Shown here: in pieces, positions 1-13,100 of the stretch
Layout of the letters: every line of letters begins with the position of its first letter
Position numbering within the stretch: the first letter of the stretch is position 1
Assembly (NCBI GenBank): GCA_035048485.1
Contig: CM068583.1
Location: 42,329,542 to 42,393,541 of the forward strand
From: Pteria penguin
Lineage: Eukaryota; Mollusca; Bivalvia; Pterioida; Pteriidae
Direction of reading: 5' to 3'
DNA length: 64,000 bases
Translations under genes and position numbers: made by a program
Notes under the pieces: generated by a model
The model's database searches: none
Told to the model about the DNA's origin: nothing
The model's input: only the letters and a program-made list of their open reading frames with translations

Positions 1-1930
1 CTCATATATGTGTTCTTGTTATTACTCACAGATCTATAGTAAACATATACAAGTGACGTATTTTAGAGAAATATCAGTAAAGGAAATATAAAGTCGAAGT
101 GTAAAATGGAGACAGCAACGGATCTCCGGAAATTATACTGTAAATAATTAAATATATAGCCAAAGAAACTGTAAAAACTGTAAAATTTCATTCCACATTT
201 TGCCTTGCCCGCCATTTTGAATTCAGAAGCTAGCATAAAAATTTTCAGCTAGCTGAATCCACCTAGCAGCTAGCCTAGCATACCGTTCAGTAGGAAAAAT
301 CTACCTAGCTCTACCTAGCGGCTAGGCTATTGAACGCACCCCAGGTAAACAACATTTCGAAGTCAATAATGGCGGCTAAGACGAAATTCGAAAAATTTGA
401 TCCTAGTGTCTATTGAAAAGATTAGAAGCGAAAAAGAATGAACAATTATTAAAAACACGACTTAATGAAAGATGCATATGAGGATGATAATCTGTTACCA
501 AAGGTATTTATATTTTAAATGGTATTAGTATCATTAGAAATGCAATGCATACAGTATTGACTGGTGCACGTGCGTGTCACAAAGTGGAAAATGTAGGCTC
601 AAGGACTTGGATCGGAGGCAGCACCTGCTCTGGTGCTTTTTTCAGTTTGCTCAGTCGGGTATGATACCGTAGACATTTTAGTTATCAACATCCGTTGTCA
701 AACGATCGGCTAGTAGCAGACGAGTACTGTTTTTATTTTGTACTTGACTTCATGCATTTCCAAACAGCACTGTACTGTAGCTTAACTGATAGACCTAGTT
801 ATATTTTACATTGTTTTTAATAAGAGTAAGAAATTATATTCTATATTTAATAGTTTCTGAAGTGAAGTGCGATTTCTTTTGTACTTTGCATTCGTAATAT
901 ATAACAAAACAATTTTATGCAATCGATTAACAACACGGGAATCACGATTCCATAAATAGAACGGGGTTTCGCATTCCAGAGGAAAGTAGCGCCGGCAATT
1001 GTGACATATCTGCACTCAAAATTTTGTTCATGCAGAAATGAACTAAATTTTTAACCAATCAGAGTCGCCGGAAAACCATGAACACAAAGAAAATTAAATG
1101 ACTCCAGATTCTAGCTAAACATATGTTCTTTTGTAATCTCCACATCTGTTTTACCTATTCATATACAGCCGCACGTCTATATATACCTTTATATAGGAAG
1201 TTTAACCCCCCCCCCCCTTTTTTTTCCCGTAATATTATATTATTTAAGATAACAATGTCTACTAAGGATTGTTAACACAATATATAAATATAGACAGACA
1301 TTTGTGAGATACATGTATACATATATACTCTATGAAGCCCCGTGTTCTATATCTAATTACAGAACTAGTTTAAGTTCATGAAGAGGTAGAACTCTTGAAA
1401 TGTGCTATCTTGAAATATGTAAGGTACGGAATAAGTTTAAAATATATCTCATTTAAGTTTCTAGAGGCATGATGATTTGGTTTGAAGAACGTATTGTTCT
1501 GGACCCAAAATATCAAAAGTTTTAAAAAGATTTTTTTCTGGAATTCGAGTAACTCCTTCATCCCACGCAACTCATCAAATATAATAAATTATAGAAATGA
1601 AGAACTTCAGAATGTTAATACATGTAGTTTATTACCTTATGTACAAATAATTTGCTTCTAGTATAAATATGAATTCGTCGATGTAAAATTTTCTGATATA
1701 TTTGTTAAAATATGAAGTAAATATGTCTTAAATTTTACTGTTTACTGTTACACTAAATGTCAGAATTAATGGAAGAATGAAAACCCTGTCATTACCCGTT
1801 CAAAAGTAATTCCTTGATTAAGTTTTAAATACAGTATTCCATACATAAATACAATTGCAATTAATCGATGAAAATTAACATCCAATAATAAAATCATTAT
1901 TCAAAATCTGTGCCTCCATGTAATCTTTGT
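1..1930. other. AT-rich noncoding flank, no gene recognised
   Basis: No convincing exon was found on either strand. The stretch holds CTAG-rich short palindromes around 225-345 and a C-run followed by a T-run near 1207-1227. A 15-codon ATG frame at 369 has no visible continuation. The longer open frames here have no recognisable domains and end in AT-rich sequence. Confidence 0.5.
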
Positions 1931-1934
1931 CAAA

Positions 1935-3005
1935 TTGAGCGTTCAGATCTGTATATTCTGTCCCAGCATTGGAAGTGAAGCATTCTACTCGCCAGCATAG
2001 CATAATTTTTGAGTATTCAGACCGATAGGTTCTGTTCCAGCATTAAGAGTGTAGCTTTGTACTTGTCCGGATAGTGTAATCTTTGAGTATTCAGACTGAT
2101 AGCTTCAGTCCCAACATTAGGAGTGTAGCTTTGTACTTGTCCGGATAGTGTAATCTTTGAGTATTCAGACTGATAGCTTCAGTCCCAGTATTAAATGTGT
2201 AACGTTGTACTCGTCAAGCCAGTGTAGTCTTTGAGTATTCAGACCGGTAGGTTCTGTCCTAGCATTAGGAGTGTAGCGTTGTACTCGTCAGGATAGTGCC
2301 ATCTTTGAGTATTCAGACCGGTAGGTTCTGTCCTAGCATTAGGAGTGTAGTGTTGTATTCTTCAGGATAGCGTAATCTTTGAGTATTTAGGCCGATGGGA
2401 TATGTCTCAGTATTAGAAGTGTAGCGTTGTACTCATCAGGATAGTGTAATCTTTGAGTATTCAGACTGATAGGTTCTGTCCCAGCATTAGAAGTGTAACG
2501 ATGTACCCGTCTGGACAGTGTTATCTCTGAGTATTCAGACAGATAGGTTCTGTCCCAGCATTGGAAGTGTAGCGATGTACTCGTTAGGACTTAGGGGTGT
2601 AGCGTTGTGTTCGTCAGGACAGTGTAATCTTTGAGTATTCAAACCGATAGGTTCTGTCCCAGCATTAGAAGTGTAGCGTTGTACTCGTCAAGACAGTGTA
2701 GTCTTGGAGTATTTAGATCAATAGGTTTTGTCCCACCATTAGATGTACTCGTCAGAACAGTGTCATCTTTGAGTATTCAAACCGATAGGTTCTGTCCCAG
2801 CATTAGAAGTGTAGCGTTGTACTCGTCAAGACAGTGTAGTCTTGGAGTATTTAGATCAATAGGTTTTGTCCCACCATTAGATGTACTCGTCAGAACAGTG
2901 TCATCTTTGAGTATTCAGACCGATAGGTTCTGTCCCAGCATTAAATGTTGTAGCGTTGTACTCGTCAGGATAGTGTAATCTTTGAGTAGTCAGACTGATA
3001 GCTTT
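1935..3005. repeat. 74-bp tandem satellite, about 14 diverged units
   Basis: Units carry the core GAGTATTCAGACYGATAG followed by a CCCAGCATTAGAAGTGTAGC-like segment and a TACTCGTCAGGA segment. Successive GAGTATTCAG starts at 2085 and 2159 give a 74-bp period. Around 2631-2980 a long unit plus a shortened unit (about 138 bp together) is itself duplicated. This keeps a 115-codon frame open by chance, and that frame is not a gene. Units differ by several substitutions each, so the array is not freshly homogenised. Confidence 0.9.
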
Positions 3006-3087
3006 TCACACTTATGTACATGATTTTTCTCTACTTCTGTATATGCTTATATCAGAGAGATACACTACTTAAAAATAAGCGTGTTTA

Positions 3088-3150
3088 AAGAAAAAAAAAA
3101 AAAAAAAAAAAAAAAGAAAGAAAGAAAGAAAAGAAAAGAACAAGAAAGAA
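3088..3150. repeat. Poly-A and AAAG microsatellite
   Basis: An A-run of nearly 30 bases continues into several AAAG and AAAAG units. Simple sequence with no other content. Confidence 0.9.
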
Positions 3151-3610
3151 AAAGGTATTGTATTAATTTAGGTTCTGGCTTAAGATAACAAACATCTCAA
3201 AAGTCCTCCAAGGATAAGTAACATAAAATAAAGAACAGTAAACTCGAAATTCACTATATATCTGTCTTCTGACCTTCTGGTTAGATCAGGGCCGATGTAA
3301 GGGGGCATATACGAAGCTACATACACCTGTGCTACCAAGTACCACATTTATGCCACGAAATTTCCTCGCACTTGTTTTGTTTGCGTTGTTTCGTTTTTGT
3401 TTGTTTTTAAACTTACGATTAATTTCACTCACATCAGCATATAGTATCAATTATGATCACATTTAATTACATATAGTATCATAAGTAAATTTTCACCTTG
3501 AAGGGAGTAGGTGCGAAGGCGCAAATATATACAGCAATTTATGTTACTGCTGAGAGTCGGCATCAATCCCTTTCGATAACCGAAATTATCATAAGTGTTC
3601 TACAGCTGCT

Positions 3611-3655
3611 TATTTATTTTTTTTTATCTATTTATTTATTTATTTATTTATTGTA
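3611..3655. repeat. TTTA microsatellite
   Basis: Repeated TTTA/TTTT units with one TCTA interruption. Confidence 0.85.
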
Positions 3656-3821
3656 AGCGAAGTTGCTTATAAAATACGTATATGTGAGCAATTTCGGGGT
3701 AAAACTTGCAATTATTCCCAAAACGGCGCACCATACAGTGGAAGATCCAGGTTTTGCGGTAGAGAGGGCAAAATACTAAGGTGAGGGGTTAGGGAACCAC
3801 CTAGGCCAACAGCAAATCTAA

Positions 3822-3945
3822 AAAGCCCCCCCCCCCAAATAATAATAATAACAATAAATAAATACACCCTCCCCCCTAAAAAACCCCAAACAAACAAACA
3901 AACCACCCCCCCCCCCCCCCAAAAAAAAAAAAAAAAAAAAAAAAA
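3822..3945. repeat. Poly-C, AAT and poly-A low-complexity block
   Basis: Runs of C, AATAAT, CAAA and finally a long C-run joined to an A-run. It could mark a retroposed tail but no element border is clear. Confidence 0.8.
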
Positions 3946-4835
3946 CCAAAAGAGTATCAGTAAATCTGATGGATGCTCTCCGAACGGCAGCTATAGGGCA
4001 GGAAATTGATGACTCAATTCATATACAAAAAATCAGTAAAACTAATGGATGCTCGAAGAGGCACAGCAATAAGGAATGAAATGAATGACTCAATATATAG
4101 GAAATCATTGTATTAATTGATGACTATTTCAAATCTCAATGTATCATTGATTGATTGGTTATTGTTTTACGTCACTCCACGATTATTTCTCGTATATGAT
4201 GACGGCATCTGCCTGATGCATTGCATACAAATTTAGACCTTTGCAACGGACCCACCCGAACCAGTAAGGGACCTTTTACGTGCCACGCCTACCGTGCCAC
4301 GGGCCCTCGCTTTTTACTGTCTCACCGGAAAGACAGAACACCAATGTGCCTTGGGTGGGAGTCGAACCCGAGACCTCTCGATCACGAGCCGAGCGCCTTA
4401 TCCATTAGGCCACACCGGCTTCTCAATGTATCATATGGACATCCAATTGAGTCAACTGTAGAACAACAAGTGATCACAGTATCTTAAACTAAACTGAATT
4501 AGTCTGACCTTGATTAGTTATGAAATAAAACTTTTATCGTGACCTTGACCTTTCAGAAATGACCTTGAGTGACATTTGTCCAAAAGCCCTTAACCTAAAT
4601 AACATTTTTGGTGAAGTATGATCAAATTCTGATGAATGGTGTAGGAGATTTAAGTACTTTTATGGCACTTTAAGTCATAGTTAATAAGTGACCTTGACCT
4701 TTCAGAAATGACCTTGAGTGACATTTGTCTAAAAGTCTAATAATATTTTGGTAAAGTATTGTCAAATTCTGATGAAAGGTATAGGACTTCATGGTACTTT
4801 AAGTTATATTTAATAGGACATGTGAGCTCGGACGG
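3946..4835 (-). repeat. Composite dispersed repeat, copy A (inverted relative to 54830-55420)
   Basis: The sequence matches the reverse complement of 54830-55420 by eye. It holds the segment with TGATGGATGCTC, a part that reads AAGTGATCACAGTATCTTAAAC, and then two units rich in GACCTTGACCTTTCAGAAATGACC. A SINE is inserted in it at 4148-4420. The function is unknown and it looks like a multi-copy intergenic family. Confidence 0.75.
4148..4420 (-). mobile_element. tRNA-derived SINE with 14-bp target-site duplication
   Basis: Read on the minus strand it starts with a tRNA-like head containing an A box (GTGGCCTAATGGATAAGG) and a B box (GGTTCGACTCC). A body of about 200 bp follows, including GGTGGGTCCGTTGCAAAGGT, and then a TGATT-repeat tail (seen as ATTGATTGATT on +). 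It is flanked by a perfect direct repeat TCTCAATGTATCAT at 4134-4147 and 4421-4434. That is strong evidence for retroposition into an existing composite repeat. It is not a functional tRNA gene. Confidence 0.9.
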
Positions 4836-6583
4836 ACTACGGACAGACGGGCAGACGGACGGGCGCACAGAAACACGGTCACGACAGCATAAATACAAAA
4901 AAGAAATCAAAACAAAACAAAACATAACAAACAAAAATCTAGCCTAGCTACCGTATAATTCAAACTTTTTGTGATCATCAGATTTAATTTATATAATTTA
5001 TATTCATACTTTCGATATTTATATTCACTATTCCATGATGTAACTGACAACGGATGTTGCTACTCAACTTGCTAGATGGCTTGGATTAACAACCCATACA
5101 TACACATGCTTATAAGGATTGCAGCATTTCTCCTATTACTGAACTTTTTATAACAAAGAAAGATGGGTGAAGGACTGCAGGAACCAGGGAGGGGACACCC
5201 TCCCCCTTTTTGGCTGCTCATGGACCGATTTCTATCACGTTACGAAACGAAACGAATTTCAAGAAGATTTGTTCCCCCTTTTTTAGTTGCTTCTCACGGC
5301 CCTGTGATGTATGGAGTTAGATGCCTGGTATACAGAACAGAAAGATTCCCAAGCAGTGAACAATCTAATCAAACTTTGTTTGCTAAGGCGAGGAAGTTAT
5401 AACATGTTCTCTGTAGTTTTGTTTTCCACAATGACCACAAATGCCACATGCTGAAATTTTGACTTTGTGATTGATTGAGAATTTCATTCTTACAAAACTT
5501 TACAACAGGAATATAGGAGACGGTAATTAGCCTGTAAGAGCAGATACACTGGTTTCCAGGGTGAATATTGGTTTAACTGATCCCAATAAATTCAGTTTCA
5601 TTCCTTGGTGTTTGAAAAATTGATACAAGTTATATTAAAGATGATTAGAATCTCAAGCAGAAAATTTACCTACATATATACTGTCAACAACTGAGGGCTA
5701 AAATATGAATGTGACTCCTGTATTGTTTCAACTTTAACAAATGTAATGCAGTACTTAGTATCCCATCGCAACCCTACAATTGACCTTAACCTTTGACCTT
5801 ATAGTCAATTGGGTCTATTCTCCCCTCATGGGTGACGTGTGCATGGTTTCTCAAGCATGGGAACAATGCTTTCTTTTTTCGAGAGTGTCGCGGAGGCAAT
5901 ACATGTCCCTTACCGTCCCAAACAGATGCACAAGGGGACATGGCAAATGGGAAGAGTCATATATTTTTAATTCTCAAAACGATATGGAAATGGGCGCTTA
6001 TAACATGATCTGGTAACATCACTATCAGTAACCGGTCCACGATAAAGCCCAGACATTGATAAATATTAAGGAAACCAACAATAATCATATTCTTCTATCT
6101 TCCAATTGTAGGGTCCTAGCAATCACCACTGCATGTTGCCTTCTGGTGGTTGATGTTTTTCACTTGAACAACAGGCCGACTAATTTGCAATAACAATTAA
6201 ATTGGAACTGAGGTTTAGAAACCAATCATCTGTCCTGATCGTACATCTACTTCTGCTGGTCATTTTGGCTAGATATAGTGTTCAATCTTAATTCATCCCC
6301 TTTCCTGACGGAATAGCATGTATGACATGTCGTGATCTTTTTTTTTTCTCAGAATTGCCCGCGCCTATAGAAGCGTCTGTACTGTCCACTAGAAGCAAAG
6401 TTCGCGATAAAGGCACGCAATGATGGTGGATTTTGCGATGCAGCTGAATCACAGTTTTATCAGTTGTATGACAAAGTACAGTGCAGGTATACAATCACGA
6501 TAACGAGATATGGAAAAGTCATGAATAGCATCACTGCGAGAAAAGTTTCGCTTACACAGCAGCTGCGATACTAAGGACGGTGA
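4836..6583. other. Noncoding, no gene recognised
   Basis: Short open frames at 5163-5402 and 5780-6016 lack domains, splice context and neighbours. Parts resemble generic intergenic repeats (ACGGACGG-type runs near 4835-4862 and a TGACCTTAACCTTTGACCTT run near 5781). Nothing further is supported. Confidence 0.4.
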
Positions 6584-7044
6584 CAGGGGCGGATTCAGCT
6601 TTTTTTGTCAAAAAGGGGGTTCCAAAATTAACAGACCTAAAATTCATCTTTTGATTCGATTTGCCTAAATGTTTAAAGTGCATGCATTGTATATTTTACA
6701 GCAGTGAATGAACTGGTTGCAGCTAGCTGCAAGATGTGAGTGCTTTGCGTCTAAATAATTGTCATATATTAAGAAGATGTTGAATTATGTCGTTAACAAA
6801 TTGGTAATATCAACTGAAAACCCATTCCATGAAAATCTCAGAGGGGAGGGGGGTGGTTCGGACCCCCTGTCCATCCCCCGCTGGTTCCGTCCTTGGGTGA
6901 AATTGCACGAAAATCGTTGAAGGAGCTTCGAGAGGGGGGAGGGTTCCCCCTGGTCTCCCACCATGGCTCCACCCTGGACCTGCAGGTAACCTCAGCCTTA
7001 CTTCGCCCCACCCCCTTCTAACTCCAAAACCCGGATCCGCCCCC
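6584..7044. mobile_element. Possible short terminal-inverted-repeat element
   Basis: The segment begins CAGGGGCGGATTC and ends GGATCCGCCCCC, so about ten terminal bases are inverted. The interior is rich in G-runs and C-runs. No clear target-site duplication was found. It may be a hAT-like nonautonomous element, but chance complementarity of G/C runs cannot be excluded. Similar GAATCCGCCACT text occurs near 61548. Confidence 0.35.
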
Positions 7045-7176
7045 TTACGGGTAGGAGGAATTGTAGTGCGAAACGATACGAAGTACTTTCCTCTGTTGCC
7101 AGAAGTGGGTCATGTACTGGGTCGTTACCAAACGTACAAATGAGACCACTAAGTTAAATGGCTACATGTAAACATC

Positions 7177-7193
7177 ATGGCTACAAAACTAAG
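7177..7193 (+). CDS. P450 exon 1 (17-nt coding mini-exon with start codon)
   Basis: ATG at 7177 encodes MATKL plus two bases of the next codon, then the donor AG|GTCAGT. Joining to the acceptor at 8088 gives a continuous basic N-terminus (MATKLRFGYFKN). The upstream ATG at 7158 ends in the wrong phase for exon 2. The start is inferred from phase and presequence character, so an alternative first exon is possible. Confidence 0.7.
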
Positions 7194-10100
7194 GTCAGTC
7201 TTACTTATTTATACTACTCACACACATAAGTTTACCGCGGTTATATGATATATATTCTTTTTAAATGCAGTTTAGGATTTGGACCCTTGTAACTGTTAGT
7301 GAACAAAATGGAAACTTTCATAATATTATATGTATATTTAGGGTCAGTACAGGAGCACTGAAGTTTATGCTTATAATATCATCCGGGTGTATCAGTTCCC
7401 AGCAGTGGTATCGACCTAGTGATAATGATAATAAATCATCATGCATAACAATCATAAGATTGTATGCAGTACCTCATTTGATTTAGATTTAGATTATTTT
7501 GATTTAGTAACTTTCAGTTTCACGCTCATAAAGCGAGGTAACTCTTAAAACATGTTATATTGAATTTGTTTAGTATGTGCTGGTGTCGTCATTGTATGGA
7601 ACGCCACAGCTGCCTTAAGAGAGCTAATCATGTGTTAGTATGTTAACATGTCATAACATTCGGTGCTTTTAATATAACATAGAGCCATATTGATGTTACA
7701 TGAAGTAGTAATAATATAATGTAAAGTTGTATTGATGTAATGTGGAGTCATATTGATAAAACATGAAGTCATATTGATATAACGTCTAATTTGTCTGAAA
7801 AGTCAAGCATTTTTTTTTTTGATAATTGCAATGATTTAGGGTTTGGACGTGCGACTGGAGTCGCTGGCATCCATCCATTCATATATTGAGCGAAGTGTTT
7901 CGGCATTCTGTCTCGAATCTTGGACTGGCACAGCTTCTTGACTAAGATTTTCTTAAAGAAATTGATTGAATATTCAAAAGCAAAATATTCCCCGTTGAAT
8001 CTGCCAATACATTTTTACGTCCATTAATATAGACTCTTGATTCTGGTCACAGTCTTATATTAAATGGAATTATTTTGTAAATATTTAGATTTGGATATTT
8101 TAAGAATATTTCGCACCTGAGTCTGCCCGTGCGACATGCCACTTCAGCTCCTGTTACATCAGTAGAAAGGAAATACCTAAAGTCCGTGAATGACATCCCA
8201 GGACCTCCAGCCGTCTATCAAATACCGTACATAGGATTTGCCTTACACTTTAAGCCTTTTAGTAAGTCCTACATATTTGAATACAACTAAACACAGACAC
8301 ACAGGTTGAGGTATATACCATGTATGTATACTTTATGAAGTATAATGGAAAATACCATTATTATGAATATAGCTTAGGTTGCTGCGGTTGTTTTTAATCT
8401 GGACCCTGGTATACACAGTACAAACACAAAGTTAAGATAAATCCACTGATAATGAGTATTTTTTCTTATTTTTGAAGATTTAAGATATTTTCTTTCTTCA
8501 CCTTGCTAGCCATCAAGATAGCACTAAGATTTATCTTTTGCTAGTCCGCTTGTTGTTGATTTAAATCATGATCAGTAAAATTATCATTATATTTTCCAAA
8601 TATGATTGTGCAAGGATAGTGCTTTCAACCATTAAGCCCATTACCACAGACCATGCAAAGTAAATACATTATACTCCTAGTCCGGTAAACACACGATTTG
8701 TATGAGAAGTACAAGTATAAAATATATACAGTGTACATGGTCACGACTTCACAACTCGTAATTGTTTTTAAAACATTTCATATTATAACGTATATATGAA
8801 TACGTTCTAATATTTATCATATTACATGTAATTATATTTCCTTTTTTCTCCTCAAGCCAAACATTCTATGTATGAGGTGAATCATATCCTTAACTCCCTA
8901 TACATGAAGTACGGTCCAATATTCAGACAAGTACTACGGAATAACCAGATGATATTCCTCTGTGATCCAGAGGATATAGAGAAAGCACACAGAGCAGAGG
9001 GCAAATATCCAAGTCGTATATCACTGGGAATATTTGATACGTACTCGAAGCGTAACAACTATCCACAGAGCTTAGGGGGATTGTAAGTATCAACAATTAT
9101 CTACAGAGCTTAGGGGGTTGGTAATTATCAATTATCCACAGAACTTCGGGTGATGGTAAATATCAAAAATTATCAACTGAGGTCTGAGAGATTGTAAGTA
9201 TCAACAATTATCTACAGAGCTTAGGGGGTCCGTAAGTATCAATTAACCGCAGAACTTAAGGTGATCATAAATATTAAAAATTATCAACTAAGGTCCGAGG
9301 GATTGTAAGTATCAACTATTGTCTACAGAGCTCTTGGGGATTATAAGTATTAATAATTATCTACAGAGTTAAAGGATTTGTAGGTATCAGCAATTATCCA
9401 TAGAAATAGGGGGATTGTAAATATCAACAACTATCAACTGAGCTCTGGGGGATTGTAAGTATCAACAAATCTACAGACTTCTGGGCGATTGTGAGTATCA
9501 ATAATTATCTACAGAGTTAAAGGATTTGTAAGTATCAGCAAGTATTGAATGAGCTAATGAGTTTTAACTGTAACTATCAAAAATTATCCACAGAGCTTAA
9601 GTTAAGGGGATTGTAAATATCTGTTAAGATATTAAAATTGTCAATGATTTCTATTATCATGGTGTTTTAATTTTAGCTGTAAGAACGAAACGTTTATCAT
9701 TTTTGTAAGCTAAATATATTGGATAGAAATGCTTCAAATGAATATTCAAAACAGGATTCCATTAGAATATTTGATAAATTAATTGATTGATTGATTATTG
9801 TTTTACGTCACTCCACGATTATTTCACGTACAAATGTATATGGTGACAGCATCTGCCTGATGCATTGCACAGGAATTTATACCTTTGCACCACCAGAAGC
9901 AATTACGGATCTTTTACGTGACATGGGACCTCGATTTACGCTCTCGTACGAAAGACAGAACATTTGTGTGCCCACGGCAGGAATTGAAACCGGAACTTCT
10001 CGGTTACAAGCCAAGCACTTTATCCACTGGGCCACAACGGCTAAGAATATTTAATATATAACGTTTTGTCTGTTATAAAACATACTATAAAGCATCGAGT

Positions 10101-13100
10101 TATATGATATAATGTACCATTGACATAAAACAGAAGCGGCGAAGAATGGTATCAATTACGGAAACCAACCCAGCAAAATATGCTTCGACCCATTACGGTG
10201 GCTCGATACTTTCCTCTAATGGCGGAGATATCAGATGATTTCGTCATGAAGCTTGCAAATCTTAGAAAAGTCGAGGACATTAGAAAAGAACTTATGGCGT
10301 TTGCAGTAGAACGTAAGTTTTGTTTTGGTTATTAAATGCCCATGCCGTGTTTCTCGAATTTCGGTAAAATGCTCGGTACTGCAGTTGACAAGCTGTTAGT
10401 TTGTATCTATGTCTATGAATGTACGTAAACGTCTACATGTGAGTCTGTCTGTACACGTATAGTCTTCTTCAAGGACATTACACATCGAAACGTCAACGAT
10501 GGTCTCTATCTGTTATATATGTAGATTTTAATTCTCCGAACTAAAATTTGAAATTACTTACGTTTTTCTTTCTGCACTTTCTTTGCGATCTACTAGTATA
10601 CCATTATTCCATGACAAAACCATTACTTTGAATACATATAACGTTGGTAGAAGTGACAGTATGCATCTGGTGCAACTTCGTAAATCTATTACGGCATTTT
10701 CATATTCTTCGTCTGAGAACGATTTACAAAGATAATTCTTCAAAAATTCTTTATTCTGGTATCGATTTTTCCCTCCTCGGTAACCATTTGGGCTTTTTTT
10801 ATTTTACAATTACATAAAATTATATATTCAGAAAATGTTTTGAAATGATTTCTCAAGAGCCACATTATCGACATTATATCTGCAATTCTAATGACTGGCA
10901 TCACTGAATTATAGTGACTAACCATCTTTTATGTACATGCGAAATGTTCAAGGATGTTGTTTTAAAGAACTGATACCCCTAATGAGGTAAAGAAGTTGGC
11001 CTTAGGAAAATTGTGTTCCTTTCTTAATTTTAAAGTTACTTAGGACTAACCATATATATCTTATGTCGTCAATTTATACAATATTTGGTTTTTCCCTACA
11101 ATTCAGATGCGGGATACCTTTCATTCAACAGACGAATGGGATGTTTGGAGGAAGAAAATGCAGAACTGAATTGTATGTTCAACGAAATATTTAGAATATT
11201 CAGTTTGAGTTTGTTCGAAATTCCCACATATAAGCTGTATAGAACATCGTTATATAAGAGGTTCGAAGACGTCTATGGAACCCTCATCAAGTAAGTAGTC
11301 AGATATTGCTACGGTTTTATTTTATGAAAGAGGGAGCAATTTCACTGATAAGCATCTGTCCGTACGTATCTTCGAATATGGCCTCCGGACCATAACTGAA
11401 ATACCTTTACACTAATGACCGGCAGTCAACCCAGTATGTTAATAAAGTGCCCAATGGATGTCTAAAATCAAAGGTCCAGGTCACAGAACATGGATAATTG
11501 AATATGGTTTCTGGACATTCAATGGATTCCCTTTTCATCTATGGTGAGCAAAATCCACACACAGACTTATTATAAGTCAAGGGTGTGTCCTATTGAATAA
11601 CAGGTCAGGAAGTCAAAGGTCAGGATTACAGAGCATGGATAATTGAATGCGGTTTCCACAAAATTATGAACTCTCATACACAGACTCAACTTGAGTCTGG
11701 AATGTGCTCTATTGATTTGAAGTTCAAAGGGTCACAGGTCAGAGTATGGATAACTGAATTTGGTTTCTGTACCATAACTGAGTTTCCTTTTCACCCATCG
11801 TCATGAAACATCACACACAGAATCTCTGTGAGTCAGGGATGTGCCCTACTGGTTTGGGGTCAAAAGTTCAAATTATCTATAAAACTTCTTAACCTATAAA
11901 ATATCTTGAGAACAGTAAAAGTTAGGGTTTTTATATTGTATATAGGTTGCTTACGACGAGAGTTTTTTTTATGTTTTGATTTCAACCCTGTGATCTTTAC
12001 ATTGAAATTTGATTTCTGATTTTAAAACTAATTAATCTTCATGATATCTTTTGAACAATAAAGTTAGGATTTTCATATATTTTATAGCTTTGTAATGACG
12101 TATTTTGGGTTGACACAAGGGTGTTGGTTTGTTTATTAGTCGAAAGCAAATACAGCTTATTGACAAAATACATAATATGAATATTATAATAAATAATATA
12201 ATAAATAAATACAATAAGGTCAGTTTGAGAAAAGAGTTGTTATACATAAATTTGTCTAATTTCAAAGCATTTTATGTTGACAATAGTTGAGTTAATTTAA
12301 AGACAGAGGGTCTAATGTAGTAATTCTTATTTCAAAAATTATATTCTTTTAAAAATGACTGTAACGAGGACATTCATCCTCAATATCTAAGGTACATAAA
12401 GGACATAAACGTTTTCTAAAGGAATACTTTTATATCTACCAGTCTCAATATGCAAACAATGTGAAGACATTCTTAATTTACATTTAAGCTTTTTGTATTG
12501 CATAGGAATTCTTTTTGTTAAATATGATTGCAAAGTAAAAGTATCAATTAGATGTTTGTAAGTAGAACACTTTGAGGAACTGTTCATATCAGAGAGAATG
12601 GTTTATAATGATAAAAAACACGTTGCTTTGCAACAGCATATATATACTTAGTCTTTAACAAACATTGATTTAACCACAAATCCAATAATCCAACATTTGA
12701 CAAAACATCTTTCACATTAGCTACCCGGTTTGGGCAGTTATGATTGCTATTCAATTCATTATACATGAAGTGAAAGCATGATTTTAAAATACAGATTTTT
12801 GTTGACAAAAGTTTCATCAAATATTTCAATATGCCTAATTTTCTCACACATTGCATGGGTAATCTCCCAAATATCTGGAGCAGAATGAGCTCCATAAATT
12901 TCACTGTCATAGTTAGCAACACTTCCAACATCGGTATCAAATAAAGACAATAGTGTAATAAAATTCAGATTCATATTGGAGCATTTGCGCTTAAGGGAAA
13001 AAAGTGTTGCATTGTAAAGATATTTTTGGGTGAGATTAGATTTACTGTTAAAATTCAAAATGAGTCCAAGATAACAAAGTATATCTACTATTTGAATTTG

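Noticed and set aside
369..416. Short ATGGCGGC frame that might be a first exon
   Set aside because: It stops after 15 codons, has no convincing donor, and no downstream exon is seen.
2631..2978. 115-codon open frame with internal protein repeats
   Set aside because: It is a by-product of the 74-bp satellite. It has no start context, domain or splice signals.
4355..4420. tRNA gene on the minus strand
   Set aside because: The A and B boxes belong to a SINE head flanked by a 14-bp target duplication. The rest of the SINE body follows directly and the acceptor stem is not closed.
7158..7193. Alternative P450 start at the upstream ATGGCTACA
   Set aside because: Its frame ends in phase 0 at the donor and would join exon 2 out of frame. 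The 7177 ATG fits.
10465..10500. Hammerhead-like CGAAACGTC near TTCTTCAAGGACATT
   Set aside because: It has no CUGANGA core and no stem II. It may only be a retroelement relic.
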